In this document: in pieces, positions 1 to 11,757 of the stretch | How positions within the stretch are numbered: position 1 is the stretch's first letter | Layout of the letters: each line of letters opens with the position of its first letter | DNA from: Coniochaeta sp. PMI_546 | Lineage: Eukaryota; Ascomycota; Sordariomycetes; Coniochaetales; Coniochaetaceae | Assembly: GCA_021432605.1 (NCBI GenBank) | Contig: MU271143.1 | Location: forward strand, 443,277 to 507,276 | Length of the DNA stretch: 64,000 nt | Direction: 5' to 3' | Translations under genes and position numbers: made by a program | Notes under the pieces: model-generated | The model's database searches: none | What the model saw: the letters and a program-made list of their open reading frames with translations, nothing else | What the model was told of the DNA's origin: nothing

Positions 1-806
1 TCTCCTCCGGGTCTATCACGGCGGCGGGGCTCCTGGCCGCCCCGGGCCCGAACTCCAGCACGGCGTTGACGGTCACCCTCCACCCGCCCGACCCGGCGGT
101 CGTCGGGGCCAGGATGCGGACTACCTCTGCCTCGGCTGCGGAGCGGAGGTGGCGGAGCAGGGCGGCGCGGACCAGGGGCGAGGCGGAGGCGGGAGCGGTG
201 TAGAGGGTTTGGAGGAGGGGGGTGTTGGTCTGGTCGAGGTAGAGGGCTGTCAGCCAGGCGGCGCGGATGGGGCCCTGGAGGAGGGAGAGGTAGGGTTCTT
301 GCCGGAGGAGGACGGGGGGCGGGAGGAGGGAGGTCGGGGTTATGGAGTCTGTTGAGGTGGGATTGGTGGTGAGGGTGTAGCGCTCTAGGTTGCTGGAGGG
401 TATTGGGCGGGGAGGTAGGGAGGTGAGGGGCGGTATGGGTGGTTGGAGGTAAGGGAGGGAGCCCGTTGGCGAGGCGTGGTTTGTTGAGGGGCAGATGTGG
501 TGTGGGAGGTTGGAGAGGCGGAGGAAGGTCTGGAGGGGTTTTAGGTTAGATATAAATGGTGAGGAAGAGATCGTGGGGGCAGAAGAGACTGACCTGCCAC
601 TTTAGACAGGAAGGGTTGAAGCTCGGTCTATTACCGGCGGCATCTTCGTCCGAGGTGAAGACATAGAGAGTCGGCAGCGAGCTTGGTCGAGGAGACCGCG
701 CTGGTAGCTCATTTGCAGGATATGTCGTCAGAGGGAACTGGTCGAAGAGGCGCTGGAGGGGCGCCGGTATAGGCGGCATCCATGATCGCGTTCTTGGTTC
801 GGTCAT
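1..806 (-). CDS. Metaxin/SAM-type mitochondrial outer-membrane protein, 5' part only
   Basis: Partial gene running off the left edge. Exon 1 is 806-594; a 64-nt intron (593-530, GT-AG, branch CTAAC) joins ...NPSCLKWQ to TFLRLSNLPH; exon 2 continues to base 1 with the frame open. The amino end reads MTEPRTRSWMPPIPAPLQRL, with a proline-rich lead and then LPTLYVFTSDED, which looks like the thioredoxin-like start of a metaxin/GST-fold protein; the cysteine and LKWQ after it fit the metaxin N-terminal domain. In fungi such proteins belong to the SAM/TOB machinery that assembles beta-barrel proteins in the mitochondrial outer membrane. Visible length is about 248 aa and the C-terminal membrane part lies outside the window. 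A second in-frame ATG (MPPIPAP) 9 codons downstream could also start it. Assignment to SAM35 rather than another metaxin-like protein is inference. Confidence 0.55.
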
Positions 807-3634
807 TGTCTATTTATGGTGATGCCGGGCGTAGTGGCCGTTTGGATTGTGCCCCCCGGAGCGACACTGACGAAGTTCGTTCTGCAGATGTCCGGATGCC
901 AAATCTGATTTGCTCCAGCCGGACCGTGTGGGGGCCACTAGTGCCCGAACGCTCGGGACGCGAGATCACGTGGGTGCTCTGCGTGGGGGAGAAACCTCCG
1001 TTCCTAAGGAGGAAGCTGCGACTTCCTGCCTATTTCCAAAATGCAACTGCAACTGTACACGTACACAGTGCTGTCGTATGTAAGGTACTTTCCTCTGGCC
1101 CGGATTTCGTTGCTACGACGGACGACGATCTGGACGAGATGCTTAATCTGACCTCAAACGGCGTCCGGCATTGTCACCGGTCGACGACTGCAACGCCGGT
1201 CAAGTGCGGCTAAATGGCCCGAGCTTCGTCGACCAGCACGTGTAGTCTACTGTGGTAATCTAGAACTTATCCACAGTACTGTATCCTACAGATTACCTTA
1301 GTATATACCCTTCTAGTGTAATGAGTTTAGCGCAAACCTTGAACATGCCGCACTTTTGACCCTACGTCTGGACCTTGCCGGAGGAACTGCTTTCACATGG
1401 GACGGACTGTGGATCAGGGCGGGCGGAGTCTCACCGTGAGTCTCGCTCTCACCTCAGAGTTAATTAAAGATGGGTTGGCCATACCCGGATTCATCAATCA
1501 GCCTGGAAGCATTCCTGCCGAGGAACATATGCAATGGAACGCATTTGGCCCTGATGGAAGGGTCCAGAGTCGCATGGCCTTATCCGTCCATGCTTGAAGC
1601 TCCGAAAGGAGAGTCTCGCCTGGCGGTTGAAGTGAACTCGATATTGTAAGGTTATGTCACAGTGCATCAGCGGCAGTCTTATCACGACTCTGCTATGGCT
1701 ACTAGCCCTATTCAGGACATCAATCCTTGCTCATCGGTCGGTTTGGTGCTAGCCTTTCGGCGGCAATCGCTTGACGGTGAGAAGTCTTTGCACTAGAGGC
1801 TATCGCGAAATGTGCTCCTCGGTTCATTGGTTGCGCATCACAACTTGCCGGGCGTCTTTCCCGAGATATCGCCTAGACGGAAAATCCGGAGCCATCATCA
1901 GCACAGGTGGATCAAGAAATAGATCTTCCATCAATTTTCGTCAACTAGCTTTTCCAGAGTCCAGGCTGTACGTGTAGAGTCGGGGAATCTGTTCCGAGTT
2001 GACCCGTTGGTTCTGACCTTCTTTCTACCAGGGTCTACACGTTTGCAGTTCTGCCGTGTACTACTTTATGTATGTCGCTGGTTGGCGTCGTGGTGATTAC
2101 TGAGTGTGAAGTTCGCTGATAGAGAAACCGCAATAGAGGAGCCGCAGATAACTGAGACGAGCTTGGCTTTTCGCACGTGAAAAGTGCTGATGGAGGTTGA
2201 CAAGCATTACCACAGTAGTTGAGGCTGCCTGCGGTGCCTGACTGATGAGTGTCTGCATGCTGCAAGCACTTCCCGACACACCCACTCTTCCAAGCGACCC
2301 GTCCCACAACCCTCGTTAATGCCCAAAATGATGCTGGTCGTCAGGTTCCTGCGAACAGGCAGAGACAGCGTGAGGAACACAGCGTACAACACCACATGGC
2401 GCCATCCAGGCCATCGCATCGTCAGATTCACTCGCTCACCGCTGCGCCAGAGTTGCCAGTTTTCAGACCAGTAAGTATCATCGGCTATCCGGTTGCTTCT
2501 CGGGCGGAAATTTCTTTTGCTTTTGGCCGTTGGCCGTCTTCAGCCAGGATTGGCACGATAATTGGTGGCTCACATCCCAAGAATGTGGGGGATCACTGGC
2601 TTGTTCCCAATGTCTCCAACTCTGGACCCCACCCCCATCCGGCCCGGCTGTCGAGGATACTTTGCCGGTACGCGGGAGGATAACCGCGAGGACGCACACG
2701 TTACGCTGGCTGCGGCGGCGAACCGGTTGAACGGGACAACTCCCGCAAGTAACTCGCCTGTAGCCCTCTCACATAGCCTGCCACACTGTCTATCGCACGA
2801 GAGGGGATCGATGACGCCAAACAGTCAGCGTTGCTGAGATAGCCCGGGAAAGCAACCCATCGACGATCAGGCACGACGTGGTAGCACTGATAGGTAGGAT
2901 TCCAGAACAGGGCAGTTGTTCGCATAGCATATGGTTGTAATCCTCCGTCCACCACTTATTGTTCTTATTACTGTTATTTGAACCATTCCCTCTTCTGCGT
3001 TCACCAGCTCCCCTACCACAGTAGGCAGTCGTCCCGAAGTCATATCCCACCTTGTCTTATTACTCCTCCATCTCGCTCTTCCTATCCAGGTTGCAAGGCT
3101 AACTCGTTCAGTCGCATTGCCTTGCCTGCCGCGGCTTTGTCTGAATTAATCGCTTCCCCATAATCCCGAGTCACCCGCACCTCCAACGGCACTGCTCAAA
3201 GAACAGTCCATAAATTTAACATCCACCCTTCGCCCTGACTCGTGAGGCCTCTGCCACAACCTAAATAATACCGATCCCGTCCTCCTGACTTTTCGCCGGG
3301 GTCCTGTTGTTACACCTGACCGACATACACTCTTATCGGACGCACTCTCTGGACCTGTTGTGTCACTCGCTCGACATCTACAGACAGGGCCAAGAAAAAG
3401 GCAGTTGCGACATCCCGCTCTCGGTCAGACAATAACGACTGTATTTGACCCGCCATTTAGCCTGTGGTCCGACCAGCCTGACTTCGAGAAGGCTCGAAAG
3501 GACAGCAAAGACACTTATCGCAGCAAGGCTACATCAGCCAGCGAGCACCGAAGAACCGGTGTTCCAACTAGACCTAGACTCAACCAGTCTCTCTTTCTCC
3601 TCCACGGTTCCACCGAACCTATTTCTCAATCACG
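807..3634. other. Gene-free stretch, 2.8 kb
   Basis: No convincing gene on either strand; open frames are short, overlap one another and have no recognisable motifs. The left end should hold the promoter of the metaxin-like gene, including a CACGTG at about 967. An 8-bp inverted repeat GGTAATCT/AGATTACC with a 30-nt loop lies near 1254-1299. From about 3040 the plus strand becomes rich in C and T, as in fungal leaders, and leads into the small reading frame at 3635. Confidence 0.5.
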
Positions 3635-3853
3635 ATGAACGCCCCAATCACCTCCCCGACGACAACAAGTCAACAGTCGTCCTTCGCCTCAACACGGCAG
3701 TCCTCCACAGACAAGATCGCGCCGCCACCCCCGAGGCAAACACACTCGCCTTCCACGGATCCGTTTCTGCGGGACTTCACCCTCGTCGCCGAGGCCGCAA
3801 AACGAGCGCAGATGGCGGTGTTAGTTCGGGATCTGGAGAATATCGGATTCTAG
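3635..3853 (+). CDS. Possible small protein, 72 aa, unrecognised
   Basis: Single uninterrupted frame from an ATG in good fungal context (ATCACGATGAA) to TAG. The first 40 residues are rich in S, T, P and Q and look disordered; the last 30 (DFTLVAEAAKRAQMAVLVRD followed by LENIGF) form a likely amphipathic helix. Third codon positions are GC-rich, as in the real genes here, and a long pyrimidine-rich stretch upstream looks like a leader. I recognise no family. A longer overlapping frame in another phase (3445-4029) has no protein-like character. The gene could instead be the first exon of a longer one, but I see no convincing donor before the stop. Moderate to low confidence that it is translated. 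Confidence 0.42.
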   Translation: MNAPITSPTTTSQQSSFASTRQSSTDKIAPPPPRQTHSPSTDPFLRDFTLVAEAAKRAQMAVLVRDLENIGF

Positions 3854-4725
3854 ACGGGAATGAGTTCGACTGGGGGATCGTTTTTTTCTGGCAGACACAT
3901 TGGACAGAGCGATGGAGACAGACGGGACATCGCAATACGCCAACATGTGCGGACTTTTGCGCTCGATCGGCGGTAGCAACGCTGCCATCACACGCTCTTT
4001 ACAGGAGAAGAAATATCCATATCGACTGAATCTCTAATCCTAGCGACGGTTGGCCGGCGCTGTTCGACTACTAGCGCTGGTTCCCATCTCATCAGGAATG
4101 TCCCAAAGCGAAGATGGGACGAAGAGGAGAGCCAGGGCCGACTCCGCACTAACGCAGTGCACACGTATCGCCGGACACCGGAAACAGGGTGTCGTCCACT
4201 CACTGTCGCCAATTCCGGATCAAGGGGATGTTTGAACAAGGGGGGGAAGACGGCGCGCCGCGCAGGCAGAACAACAGATGCGACATTGGTGAATTTTTTT
4301 TGGCTTCGGCGCAATTATTGGCGGAGTTTCTTTCACTCGATATCAGGAATGGGATCTGCTCAATTTTGGGCTTGGGTACAGGCGGCGGAGTTATCTTTTC
4401 AAATACGGGCACGCATCTCCATCTCGACGTCTTTGATAAACGGGCATCGACAGCTCTGTTTTTTGTTCTTTGTCTTATATCCTTCACGATAGATCTCGTG
4501 GATTACGGAGGGTTGCATGGATGGTCGGGTAGGACCTCCTGCGTGTCATCTCATCATAGATACACAGTCTTCAATTGTAATAGTAGTTACTCTCCCATGT
4601 GTCTCGGTCTCGTATGCCTTGCGATTGTATGTACGGATTGCTCGATTCAGCTGAGGGCGAATCATCGCAGCATAAGAACCACACGGATACAAGAGACCTT
4701 TGCACTCGACCTTGTAGGCCATTCC
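3854..4725. other. Gene-free stretch between 3' ends
   Basis: About 870 bp between the small frame at 3635-3853 and the 3' end of the reductase on the minus strand; presumably both 3' UTRs. Nothing else seen. Confidence 0.5.
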
Positions 4726-5705
4726 TTATAGTCTCGCCAGCAGCGAAATCCCGCCATCCAACGCAATCGTAGCACCGTTGACAAACGCCCTGTCAATCGT
4801 CAGCAAGTTCCATTTCTCCGTTCACAATCACATCAAGTGGCGACAAGTACTCACCCAGCCCTACTACTCAAGAACAGACACGTCCCCGCCGCATCCTGAG
4901 GCTGCCCAATCCGACCAAGCGGGCTGCCCTCCACCATCTGGTCGCCAAAGCTATCCATGAGCGGCTTCAGCATCCTGCTCGGGAACGGCCCGCAAGCGAT
5001 CGTGTTACACGTGACCCCCCGCGGTCCCAGCGCGACGGCCAGATGGCGGCTCAGGTGGTGCAGTCCTGCCTTGCTAGCGCTGTAGGCAAAGTTGTTCACG
5101 ACCGGCACCCTGAGCGCGTCGATGCTGCCGATGTGGATGATCCTGGCCGGGTCGGTCACCGCATCCCCTTGCCTCACCGCGGCGGCCTCGAGCAACGGGA
5201 TCAGATGCTGGGAGAGGGTGAACACCCTCTGCAGGTTCAGGGTGAGCACCTTGGTCCAGGCGCTGTCGGGGAAGGAGTCGAAGGGCTCGCCCCACGCGGC
5301 GCCGGAGTTGTGGATCAGGACGTGGAGCTTTGGCTCTTTTGCCGCGATGGCGTCGGCAAGGCGCTTGCATTCGTCTTCCTTGGATAGGTCGGCGGGGATG
5401 GAGACTGCCGAGCCGCCGGAGGAGAGGGAAGAGGCGAGGGCGTTGAGTTCGCCGGCGGCCTTGTCGCAGTCGGATGCGGAGCGAGAGGAGATGTACACCT
5501 TTGCGCCAGAGGAGACGAAGCCCTCGGATATCATGCGCCCGATGCCCTTGCCGCCGCCGGTAATGAGGACGACCTTGCCCTGGGTGGTGTTAGTCGAGGT
5601 ACCTGAGCTAGGTTTGGCTTCCTCTTCGTGACTCTGCGCAGAGATGGGGGGGTTTCTCGGCTTAGGCTTACTTACCTTGACATTGAACAGACTGTTGGAA
5701 TCCAT
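4726..5705 (-). CDS. Short-chain dehydrogenase/reductase, RhlG-like
   Basis: Classical SDR of 272 aa from three exons: 5705-5676, 5579-4855 and 4789-4726. Intron 1 (5675-5580, 96 nt, GTAAGT...CAG) is stop-free and a multiple of three, so an unspliced reading adds 32 residues; removing it joins FNVK directly to GKVVLITGGGKGIG, the normal Rossmann start. Intron 2 is 4854-4790 (65 nt). Visible motifs: cofactor loop TGGGKGIG (residues 17-24), N125, catalytic S162 in HIGSID, and Y176/K180 in AYSASKAG. The usual NNAG appears as HNSG. The pattern GAAWGEPFDSFP resembles the RhlG/3-oxoacyl reductase-like group, so an NADPH-dependent carbonyl reduction is expected; the substrate is unknown. An in-frame ATG at 5783 would add 26 residues, but the shorter start matches the family better. 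Confidence 0.85.
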
Positions 5706-7084
5706 CTTGATAGCTTCTTCGTAGGGGATAGCAGTTCTTGAGCTTTGTACAGGTTCACCCAAACTCGTTGGCTGATGTAACATTCAGCAACAACATCTCG
5801 TTGTCTGTGAGGGTGCTGAATGTCCAATCGTTGTGCCGAGGCTCGTTTCCTCGGCGTTGATGCACGTCACGGCGCTCACCGTCGGTACCGCCGTACCAGT
5901 AGTAGGTACGTACACAGTAAGGTACTCTGACATGGGCCCGCCCGAGAAGCTAACGTCAATCGGGAAGGCGCGATCCACAGTGCAGACGGCCCTCAAGCCA
6001 CCTTAAGCCACAATCAACGGCGTATCAAGAACGGAAGTGCGGAAGTTGCGATCTTCGTATTTTCGAGAAGGAGATGAAATGCCTGAATGCTCCAATTCAA
6101 TGCATGAGTGTTCGCTGAGTAAGGCTTGTGTGTCAATGCCAGAGACTCTTGTAGGGTTAACTGGTGGTAATATCCACACGTTGGTGTGGGTTAAATGTCG
6201 AGAGTGTGCGGGATGGACTGTGGTGTGTTCCCTGCATACATACCATGTTGTAAATCACTGTTGTTGTTGTCGAGTATCTAACGTGTATACTCATCGCGGC
6301 TAACATCCTAATCTAGATTTAGATCACACAGTTAGACAGTCCACACCTGGAGACACAGCTCGACCTGGTGAAAACGCGATCTGTGTATCTATGATTGGCA
6401 TATCAAGTAGCCAGGACTTAACTGTCGGACTATGTACCTTAGGTACCTTGCGACGTCCCATGGATCCAGCATTCTGTCCCCGCCTGAGATCACAGATGGC
6501 CGACTTGACATCTTCCGATTTCATTGCTGTCCCGCAATCTTAAACCCAATCATCTCAGGTCCATGATGATGAGCTGCATTTACCAAGCCTGGATAAGCAT
6601 GTCGGCCGCAGCGGTGCCTGGCCAGCTTGCCAGCCCTGCAGATTTCACCCAAAGCTTTGATGTTCGAATCCTACCCAGCTTCCCGGACAGGCAGGTGGTC
6701 ACCGCAAGTGCGGGTAACTCCAGCTTTTCTATGCTCGTCTTCATCATGACCTTGCTGGCGCCGATCATGAACGGTCTCCTTATTGGATGTCTTGGCGTCG
6801 GTTACGTCGTCCTATTCACCTTATCATCAGGGTTGACAGGCCTACTATGGTAATGTCATGGGTTGTCGAGTCGGGCGGGTGGTACGGTAAGGGTAGGTAG
6901 GTTGTCGCACGGCAGCCAGCCCGTGGGAGCTTAATTCACTTTAAAATAAATACGATCGTCATATCCGGCTGTTTGGGTGTACAAGCGGACGCTTCTTTCT
7001 GTCTCTGGAAGCTACCCTCTCTCAGCTTCGTGTTGTTCTCAGCTTTGTCGGTCAACAGTCAATTGACCTTCGCAAGCCATCAAG
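5706..7084. promoter_or_regulatory. Divergent promoter region, reductase / carboxypeptidase
   Basis: About 1.4 kb between two divergent genes; no coding frame is convincing. Two clusters of GGTACC/GTAC-type palindromic motifs occur at about 5883-5925 and 6430-6450. An A/T-rich TTAAAATAAATAC at 6941-6953 lies about 135 bp before the carboxypeptidase ATG and could act as its TATA element. The 7000-7084 leader is rich in C and T. Confidence 0.45.
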
Positions 7085-8920
7085 ATGCGTTTGGCTCCCA
7101 TCATCACCAGTCTGCTCCTCTCTGCGACCGCTGCCTCTGCCGGTCGCAGCTTGAAGCATGCCGGCAACAGCAAGCGCTTCGAGGACCTTGAGCGCGCGGC
7201 CAAGAACGCGAGGTTCGCCGGTGACCATGTGCATAGCCAGTTTATGGAGCGTCAAGTAACTGGCCCCAAGTTCCTCAACGCGAACACGACCAGTAAGTCA
7301 GCCAAGTTGCTCTCCTCTACCGCCAGCTGCTCACTTACAGCATCATAGAGTTCGCGGTAAACGGCACCGGCATCCCGGACGTGGACTTTGACGTCGGCGA
7401 GTCCTACGCCGGCTCCCTGCCCATTACGAGCAACCCGAATGACCCGAACCAGCTGTTCTGGTGGTTCTTCCCCTCCACCAACCCTGCCGCCGAGAAAGAG
7501 ATCCTGATCTGGCTCAACGGTGGTGTAAGTAAACTCTAACTCCCATCTGACGATATAAACTAACAGCGCTTAGCCCGGATGCTCCTCCTTCGAGGGTCTC
7601 CTGCAAGAGAACGGCCCCTTTGTCTGGCAGTACGGCACCTACAAGCCCGTCCAGAACCCCTGGGCCTGGAACCGGCTCACCAACGTAATCTGGGTCGAGC
7701 AGCCCGTCGGCACCGGCTTCTCTACCGGAACACCCACCGCAACTTCCGAGGAGGACATCGCCGCCCAATTCAAGGGCTTCTGGAAGAACTTTGTCGACAC
7801 CTTCGCCATCCAAGGCTACAAAGTCTACATCGCCGGCGAGTCCTACGCCGGCGCTTATGTGCCCTACATCGCCTCCGCTTTCCTCGACGAGAACGACAAG
7901 ACCTACTTTGACCAGTCCGGCATCCTCATCTACGACCCGGTGATAACCTGGGACGACATCCAGGCCCCCATCACCGTCGTCCCCTTCGTCGACTACTGGT
8001 CCGGCCTCTTCCCCTTCAACGACACGTTCCGCGCCAACATCCACGCCCGCGACAAGGCCTGCGGCTACTCCGCGTGGGTGGACAAGTACCTCGCCTATCC
8101 GCCAAAGGGCCACATCCCCATGCCCCTGCCCGGCACAAACGCCACCACCGGCCGCACCCTGCGCGAGTGCAGCAGCATCTACGACGACATCTTCGACGCC
8201 ATCCTCCTCATAAACCCGTGCTTCGACATCTACCAGGTCGCCACCACCTGCCCCATCCTCTGGGACGTCCTCGGCTTCCCGGGGTCTCTCCCCTACCTCC
8301 CGGACGGGGCCCAGATCTACTTCGACCGCCCGGACGTCAAGGCCGCCATCCACGCGCCGAACGTCACGTGGGAGGAGTGCTCGTCCGACGACGTCTTCGT
8401 GGGCGGCGACTCCTCGCTCCCCTCGTCCATCACCGTCCTCCCCGGCGTGATCGAGCGCACCAACAACGTCATCATCGGCCACGGCGCCCTGGACATGATC
8501 CTCCTGGCCAACGGCACCCTGCTCGGCATCCAGAACATGACCTGGCACAACAAGACCGGCTTCCAGACCCGGCCCGACGAGCCCTTCTACGTCCCCTACC
8601 ACAACGACACCTCCCTCTCCACCGTCGCGGCCGCCGGCGTCTTCGGCACGGCCCACACGGAACGCGGCCTGACCTACGTGGGCGTCGACCTGTCGGGCCA
8701 CATGGTCCCGCAGTACGCGCCCAGCGCCGCGTACAGGCACCTCGAGTTCTTGCTCGGGAGGGTGAGCAGCTTGAGCAGCACCGAGCCCTTCACGACCGAC
8801 AAGACCTACCCGCAGAGCACGCAGCCGCTTGGCATGGGCACGGCGCCGCAGGGCTGGAGCAATGCTGCGCCCACTTGCGGTAAGAAGAGGAGGAGTGAGC
8901 CGCGGCCTATCAGGAACTAA
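7085..8920 (+). CDS. Secreted serine carboxypeptidase, peptidase family S10
   Basis: 576-aa protein from three exons: 7085-7292, 7349-7524 and 7574-8920; introns of 56 and 49 nt (GTAAGT donors, branch sites CTAAC or similar). It opens with a signal peptide ([19 protein letters not shown]) and then a basic, propeptide-like stretch. Family landmarks are present: oxyanion-loop LNGGPGCSS, spanning intron 2; nucleophile S218 in GESYAG; acid Asp in HGALDMIL; and His in [12 protein letters not shown]. Several N-x-S/T sites (NGT, NAT, NVT, NDT, NMT) fit a glycosylated secreted or vacuolar enzyme that removes C-terminal amino acids at acid pH. The short C-terminal basic tail (KKRRSEPRP) carries no anchor signal. 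Expressed divergently from the reductase upstream; its 3' end faces the PRELI gene. Confidence 0.93.
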
Positions 8921-9576
8921 AATATGGGTGCATATAGATAATGAAGCGATCATGGTTGGAAGTGGACGATGATAGCATAATGACAGTAAAAAGTAGTAAT
9001 ACCGTGCATTTTGATCAGAACTTTGACTTTTTGAATTTGTGATTTTCTGCTACAGGTAGCCTCTGGCCGTCGCCAGGAGCGTGTACTTCCTACAATCTGA
9101 TGATACAAAGGGGGAAGCGCAATGATAAACGCCAGCCTTTCGTACCCTCAAGATCATCCAGCGCCCCTGATTTCCATCACTCCCTCCACCGTACACGATA
9201 AAGCAACCTGGAGTACTTGCCGTCCAAAACCAAAACGCCTTGCTAGAATAAAAACGACAACGACAACAGTATAGTACAACACAAGAATGCGCGCGTCCCG
9301 TGGTGGTGGTGTTGCTTTCTGCCTTTCAGCAGATCAAACAAAAGAGTGGAGTGACATAGATCGGCGCGAGCAGCATCCGTGGTCCCAAGATGTAGACCAT
9401 AGGTAGATGGCAAGTGTGCTGAGGAGTCGATGAGGAACGTAAGGAAGTTCGCATCAACTTCGCCGAGAGAGAGCGTGCTAAGAAGCAGTCGACGGGAGCA
9501 GCAACTCCGAGCAAGAGCTTCGACCGGGAAGAGCGCCATCTGCTCAGCGGAACGGGATGTTATCAACGCCATCCCA
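8921..9576. other. Convergent 3' UTR region
   Basis: 656 bp between the 3' ends of the carboxypeptidase (+) and the PRELI-like gene (-). A/T-rich stretches such as AATAAAAACG near 9246 could serve polyadenylation. No gene seen. Confidence 0.5.
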
Positions 9577-10299
9577 TCACGCATTCTCAACGCTCCTCTC
9601 CCTCGCCCGCCTCACAACCTCCAGCACGCCCATCACACCGTTCTGCCGCAGCCGCTCGAGGATGATACCCATCCCCTCACGGCTCTTGCCCAGCTGATCA
9701 ACCGTCTTGCTGGAGGCCAAGCTCTCGATGCTCCTCTGGATCCCCCTCGCGCCCAGCCTGGCAAAGAAGCCGCCTCCGGCGCTCGGAGCCTCCTCCTGCT
9801 GCGCGGGAGCACCCCCCAGCCGTCCGCGGATCTTGTCGCCCAATCTCGACCGGAAGACGACAGTTGTCTCGACATCCGTCGTCCCGGCCGCGGCAGCAGT
9901 CTCCGACTGCTGGTTCGGGACGGTGTAGACCTGCTTCTCGACCACGCTCAGGACGCCGACGAAGTTCAGGTTGCGGGACTCGGTGCTCATCCACCCCTCC
10001 CGCATGTCCACCACGCTCGTCTCGAGGATGTAGGAGGCCTTGTTGGCTTCGTTGCCGCCGGTGATGCTGGTGGGGAGGAGCTTGAAGACTGCGGGCGGGA
10101 GACGGGATTTCTTGAGGTGGATGCGGGTGGTGTGCAGGCGGCCCGTGTCCGGGTCGATGTGTGAGGATATGGTGTCGGTTGAGAGGACGTGTTTGGCGAA
10201 GGGGTTCAGGTGCGGACTGCAGTAGCGGAGGAAGTAGGCTAGGGTGACGGTCGGGAAGGGGTGGGAGTAGGTGTGGTTTGTGGTGTGGGTGAGGACCAT
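9577..10299 (-). CDS. PRELI/MSF1 (Ups-family) mitochondrial lipid-transfer protein
   Basis: Single-exon, 240 aa. The start is the ATG of MVLTHTTNHTYSHPFPTVT; the frame extends further upstream but without another ATG. The N-terminal 150 residues carry the PRELI/MSF1 pattern: HTYSHPFPTVTLAYFLRY, then HVLSTDTISSHIDP and YILETSVVDMREGWMSTESR, followed by a V-EKQVY strand. Ups/PRELI proteins sit in the mitochondrial intermembrane space with Mdm35 and shuttle phosphatidic acid or phosphatidylserine between the two membranes for cardiolipin and phosphatidylethanolamine synthesis. After a spacer with A, G and Q runs, the C-terminal 60 residues form a charged helix (RARERSVENA end). Which Ups paralogue this is cannot be told by eye. 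Confidence 0.85.
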   Translation of the reverse strand: MVLTHTTNHTYSHPFPTVTLAYFLRYCSPHLNPFAKHVLSTDTISSHIDPDTGRLHTTRIHLKKSRLPPAVFKLLPTSITGGNEANKASYILETSVVDMREGWMSTESRNLNFVGVLSVVEKQVYTVPNQQSETAAAAGTTDVETTVVFRSRLGDKIRGRLGGAPAQQEEAPSAGGGFFARLGARGIQRSIESLASSKTVDQLGKSREGMGIILERLRQNGVMGVLEVVRRARERSVENA

Positions 10300-11757
10300 T
10301 TTGACCGGTTTGAACGAGCCAAGGCGAGCTGGAAATGGCTCGGTGAGCTCGATTTGTGGCAAGAGGGACTTCAGCTATCTTCGAGATCGAGGTGCGGGTT
10401 GGATATCAGTGGACCATAGCACGGCTGTACCTTAGCAGAGAAGCTCACGATCCAGCAGTGTCGTGTGGCGAATTGTACATGGAGAGTCGGATTTAAGCTA
10501 GCCTCGGGCAAGTCCAGAGGGAAACTTGCTCGAAGTAAGGCAGAGGGACTCGATGAGTGAGTAGACTGTTTTAAATTGAAAGAATCATGGCATAAGGTTG
10601 GTGAGGTGGTCAGTCAGAGGTATAAAGTTCAAAAAGAGGGGGATGTTGCACGGAGGAAGCTCCTTTAACACACAGCCCGTTGCAAGCTCACGATGGTCAC
10701 TGGCCTCGAACGACGGCTGCAGAAACACGGCAGCAGAAAGTCGCCATCGAATCTTATTCCCACAGTAAGTAGTAAGTGGACGGTTCCTTCCAAGAAATTC
10801 TGGGGCCACTGTCAGTCGATCGTCGCCGGTCCTTCCGCTTTCGCCATTGGCTTCCAGACAGTCACGTGGTGCGGGGAAGCAGCCGGACCCACATTTATAA
10901 TCAACCACGCATAGCTGCCTGGAATGTAAGGCTTAAAAGAAGGCGCCCATCGTAGCCACCTCCACTTCCTAAATGCTGACTCTCTGCCTTTCCTTCCACT
11001 TCTTCATCTTCGTCTCCCTCCATCGCCAACGTCACCCTTCTCATCAACTCTCCGCCATCACGACGCTCATCGCGCAGGCCGGGAGCAGAGTAGTTCGTCT
11101 GTCCTAGCATTTTACCGATCTACAGGCTTCCCTGATTTCCCTTCATTTGCAACGCGCGAGTTTCTTTCTAGCCATCTTGCGTTTGTCAGCGAGCCTTGTC
11201 GTGAACCCGAGCCAACTGAGCCAGTACTGCGGAGGACGGCGACCAACACTACCGCGATCGGATCAATAGGCACATATTGACTAACTGACTGGTGTGGGAA
11301 TTTGGATCGCTCGGCTCTTGAGGGCCTCGTCCTGGTAGTGAAGTGGAAAGAAGGTATTCGGGGGGAACAGTGCTATTCAAGAGACGTTCTATTGAATAGG
11401 CAACCTTGTTCGCGGGTGTCTTTTGTATTTTCCTTTCTATTCTCAGAGCTCTGGACACCCCCTTCATAAACCTATTGTTCTCACGAGTACAATCTGAATT
11501 GATTTCTCCATCTATTGCACCTTGAGGCAAACAAAAGAGACTTCAGACAGGGCAAAAACAAGAAGAAAGAACAAGACCAAGAGACCTACATCAACTTTCC
11601 ACTCCTCGTGTGCGAAGCAAACCCTCGTCTTGCTTGCATCACAGTCGCCTTGACTCTAACTACAGCATCCTTGGTATTCCTTTTTGGCTCTCGAGCAAGT
11701 CACCACACCATCCAGCCTCTCCTCTTGTAACTCAACACCTGCCGACAATTCGCCAAC
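10300..11757. promoter_or_regulatory. Divergent promoter region, PRELI gene / mpe1
   Basis: 1.46 kb between two divergent genes. The last 300 bp before mpe1 are C/T-rich and end in GCCAACATG, a typical fungal start context. Short frames on both strands lack any recognisable motif. Confidence 0.5.

Noticed and set aside
3445-4029. 194-codon frame overlapping the 72-aa gene in another phase
   Set aside because: No protein-like pattern and poorer codon use than the 72-codon frame.
5706-5783. Upstream in-frame ATG of the reductase
   Set aside because: Adds 26 residues not expected in the family; kept only as an alternative.
6640-6690. GTTCGAATCC resembling a tRNA T-loop
   Set aside because: Flanking bases do not form a T stem, acceptor stem or anticodon arm.
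7514-8953. 479-codon minus-strand open frame opposite the carboxypeptidase
   Set aside because: By-product of GC-rich third positions in the sense gene; composition (G/V/D/E-rich) and lack of motifs are typical of antisense shadows.
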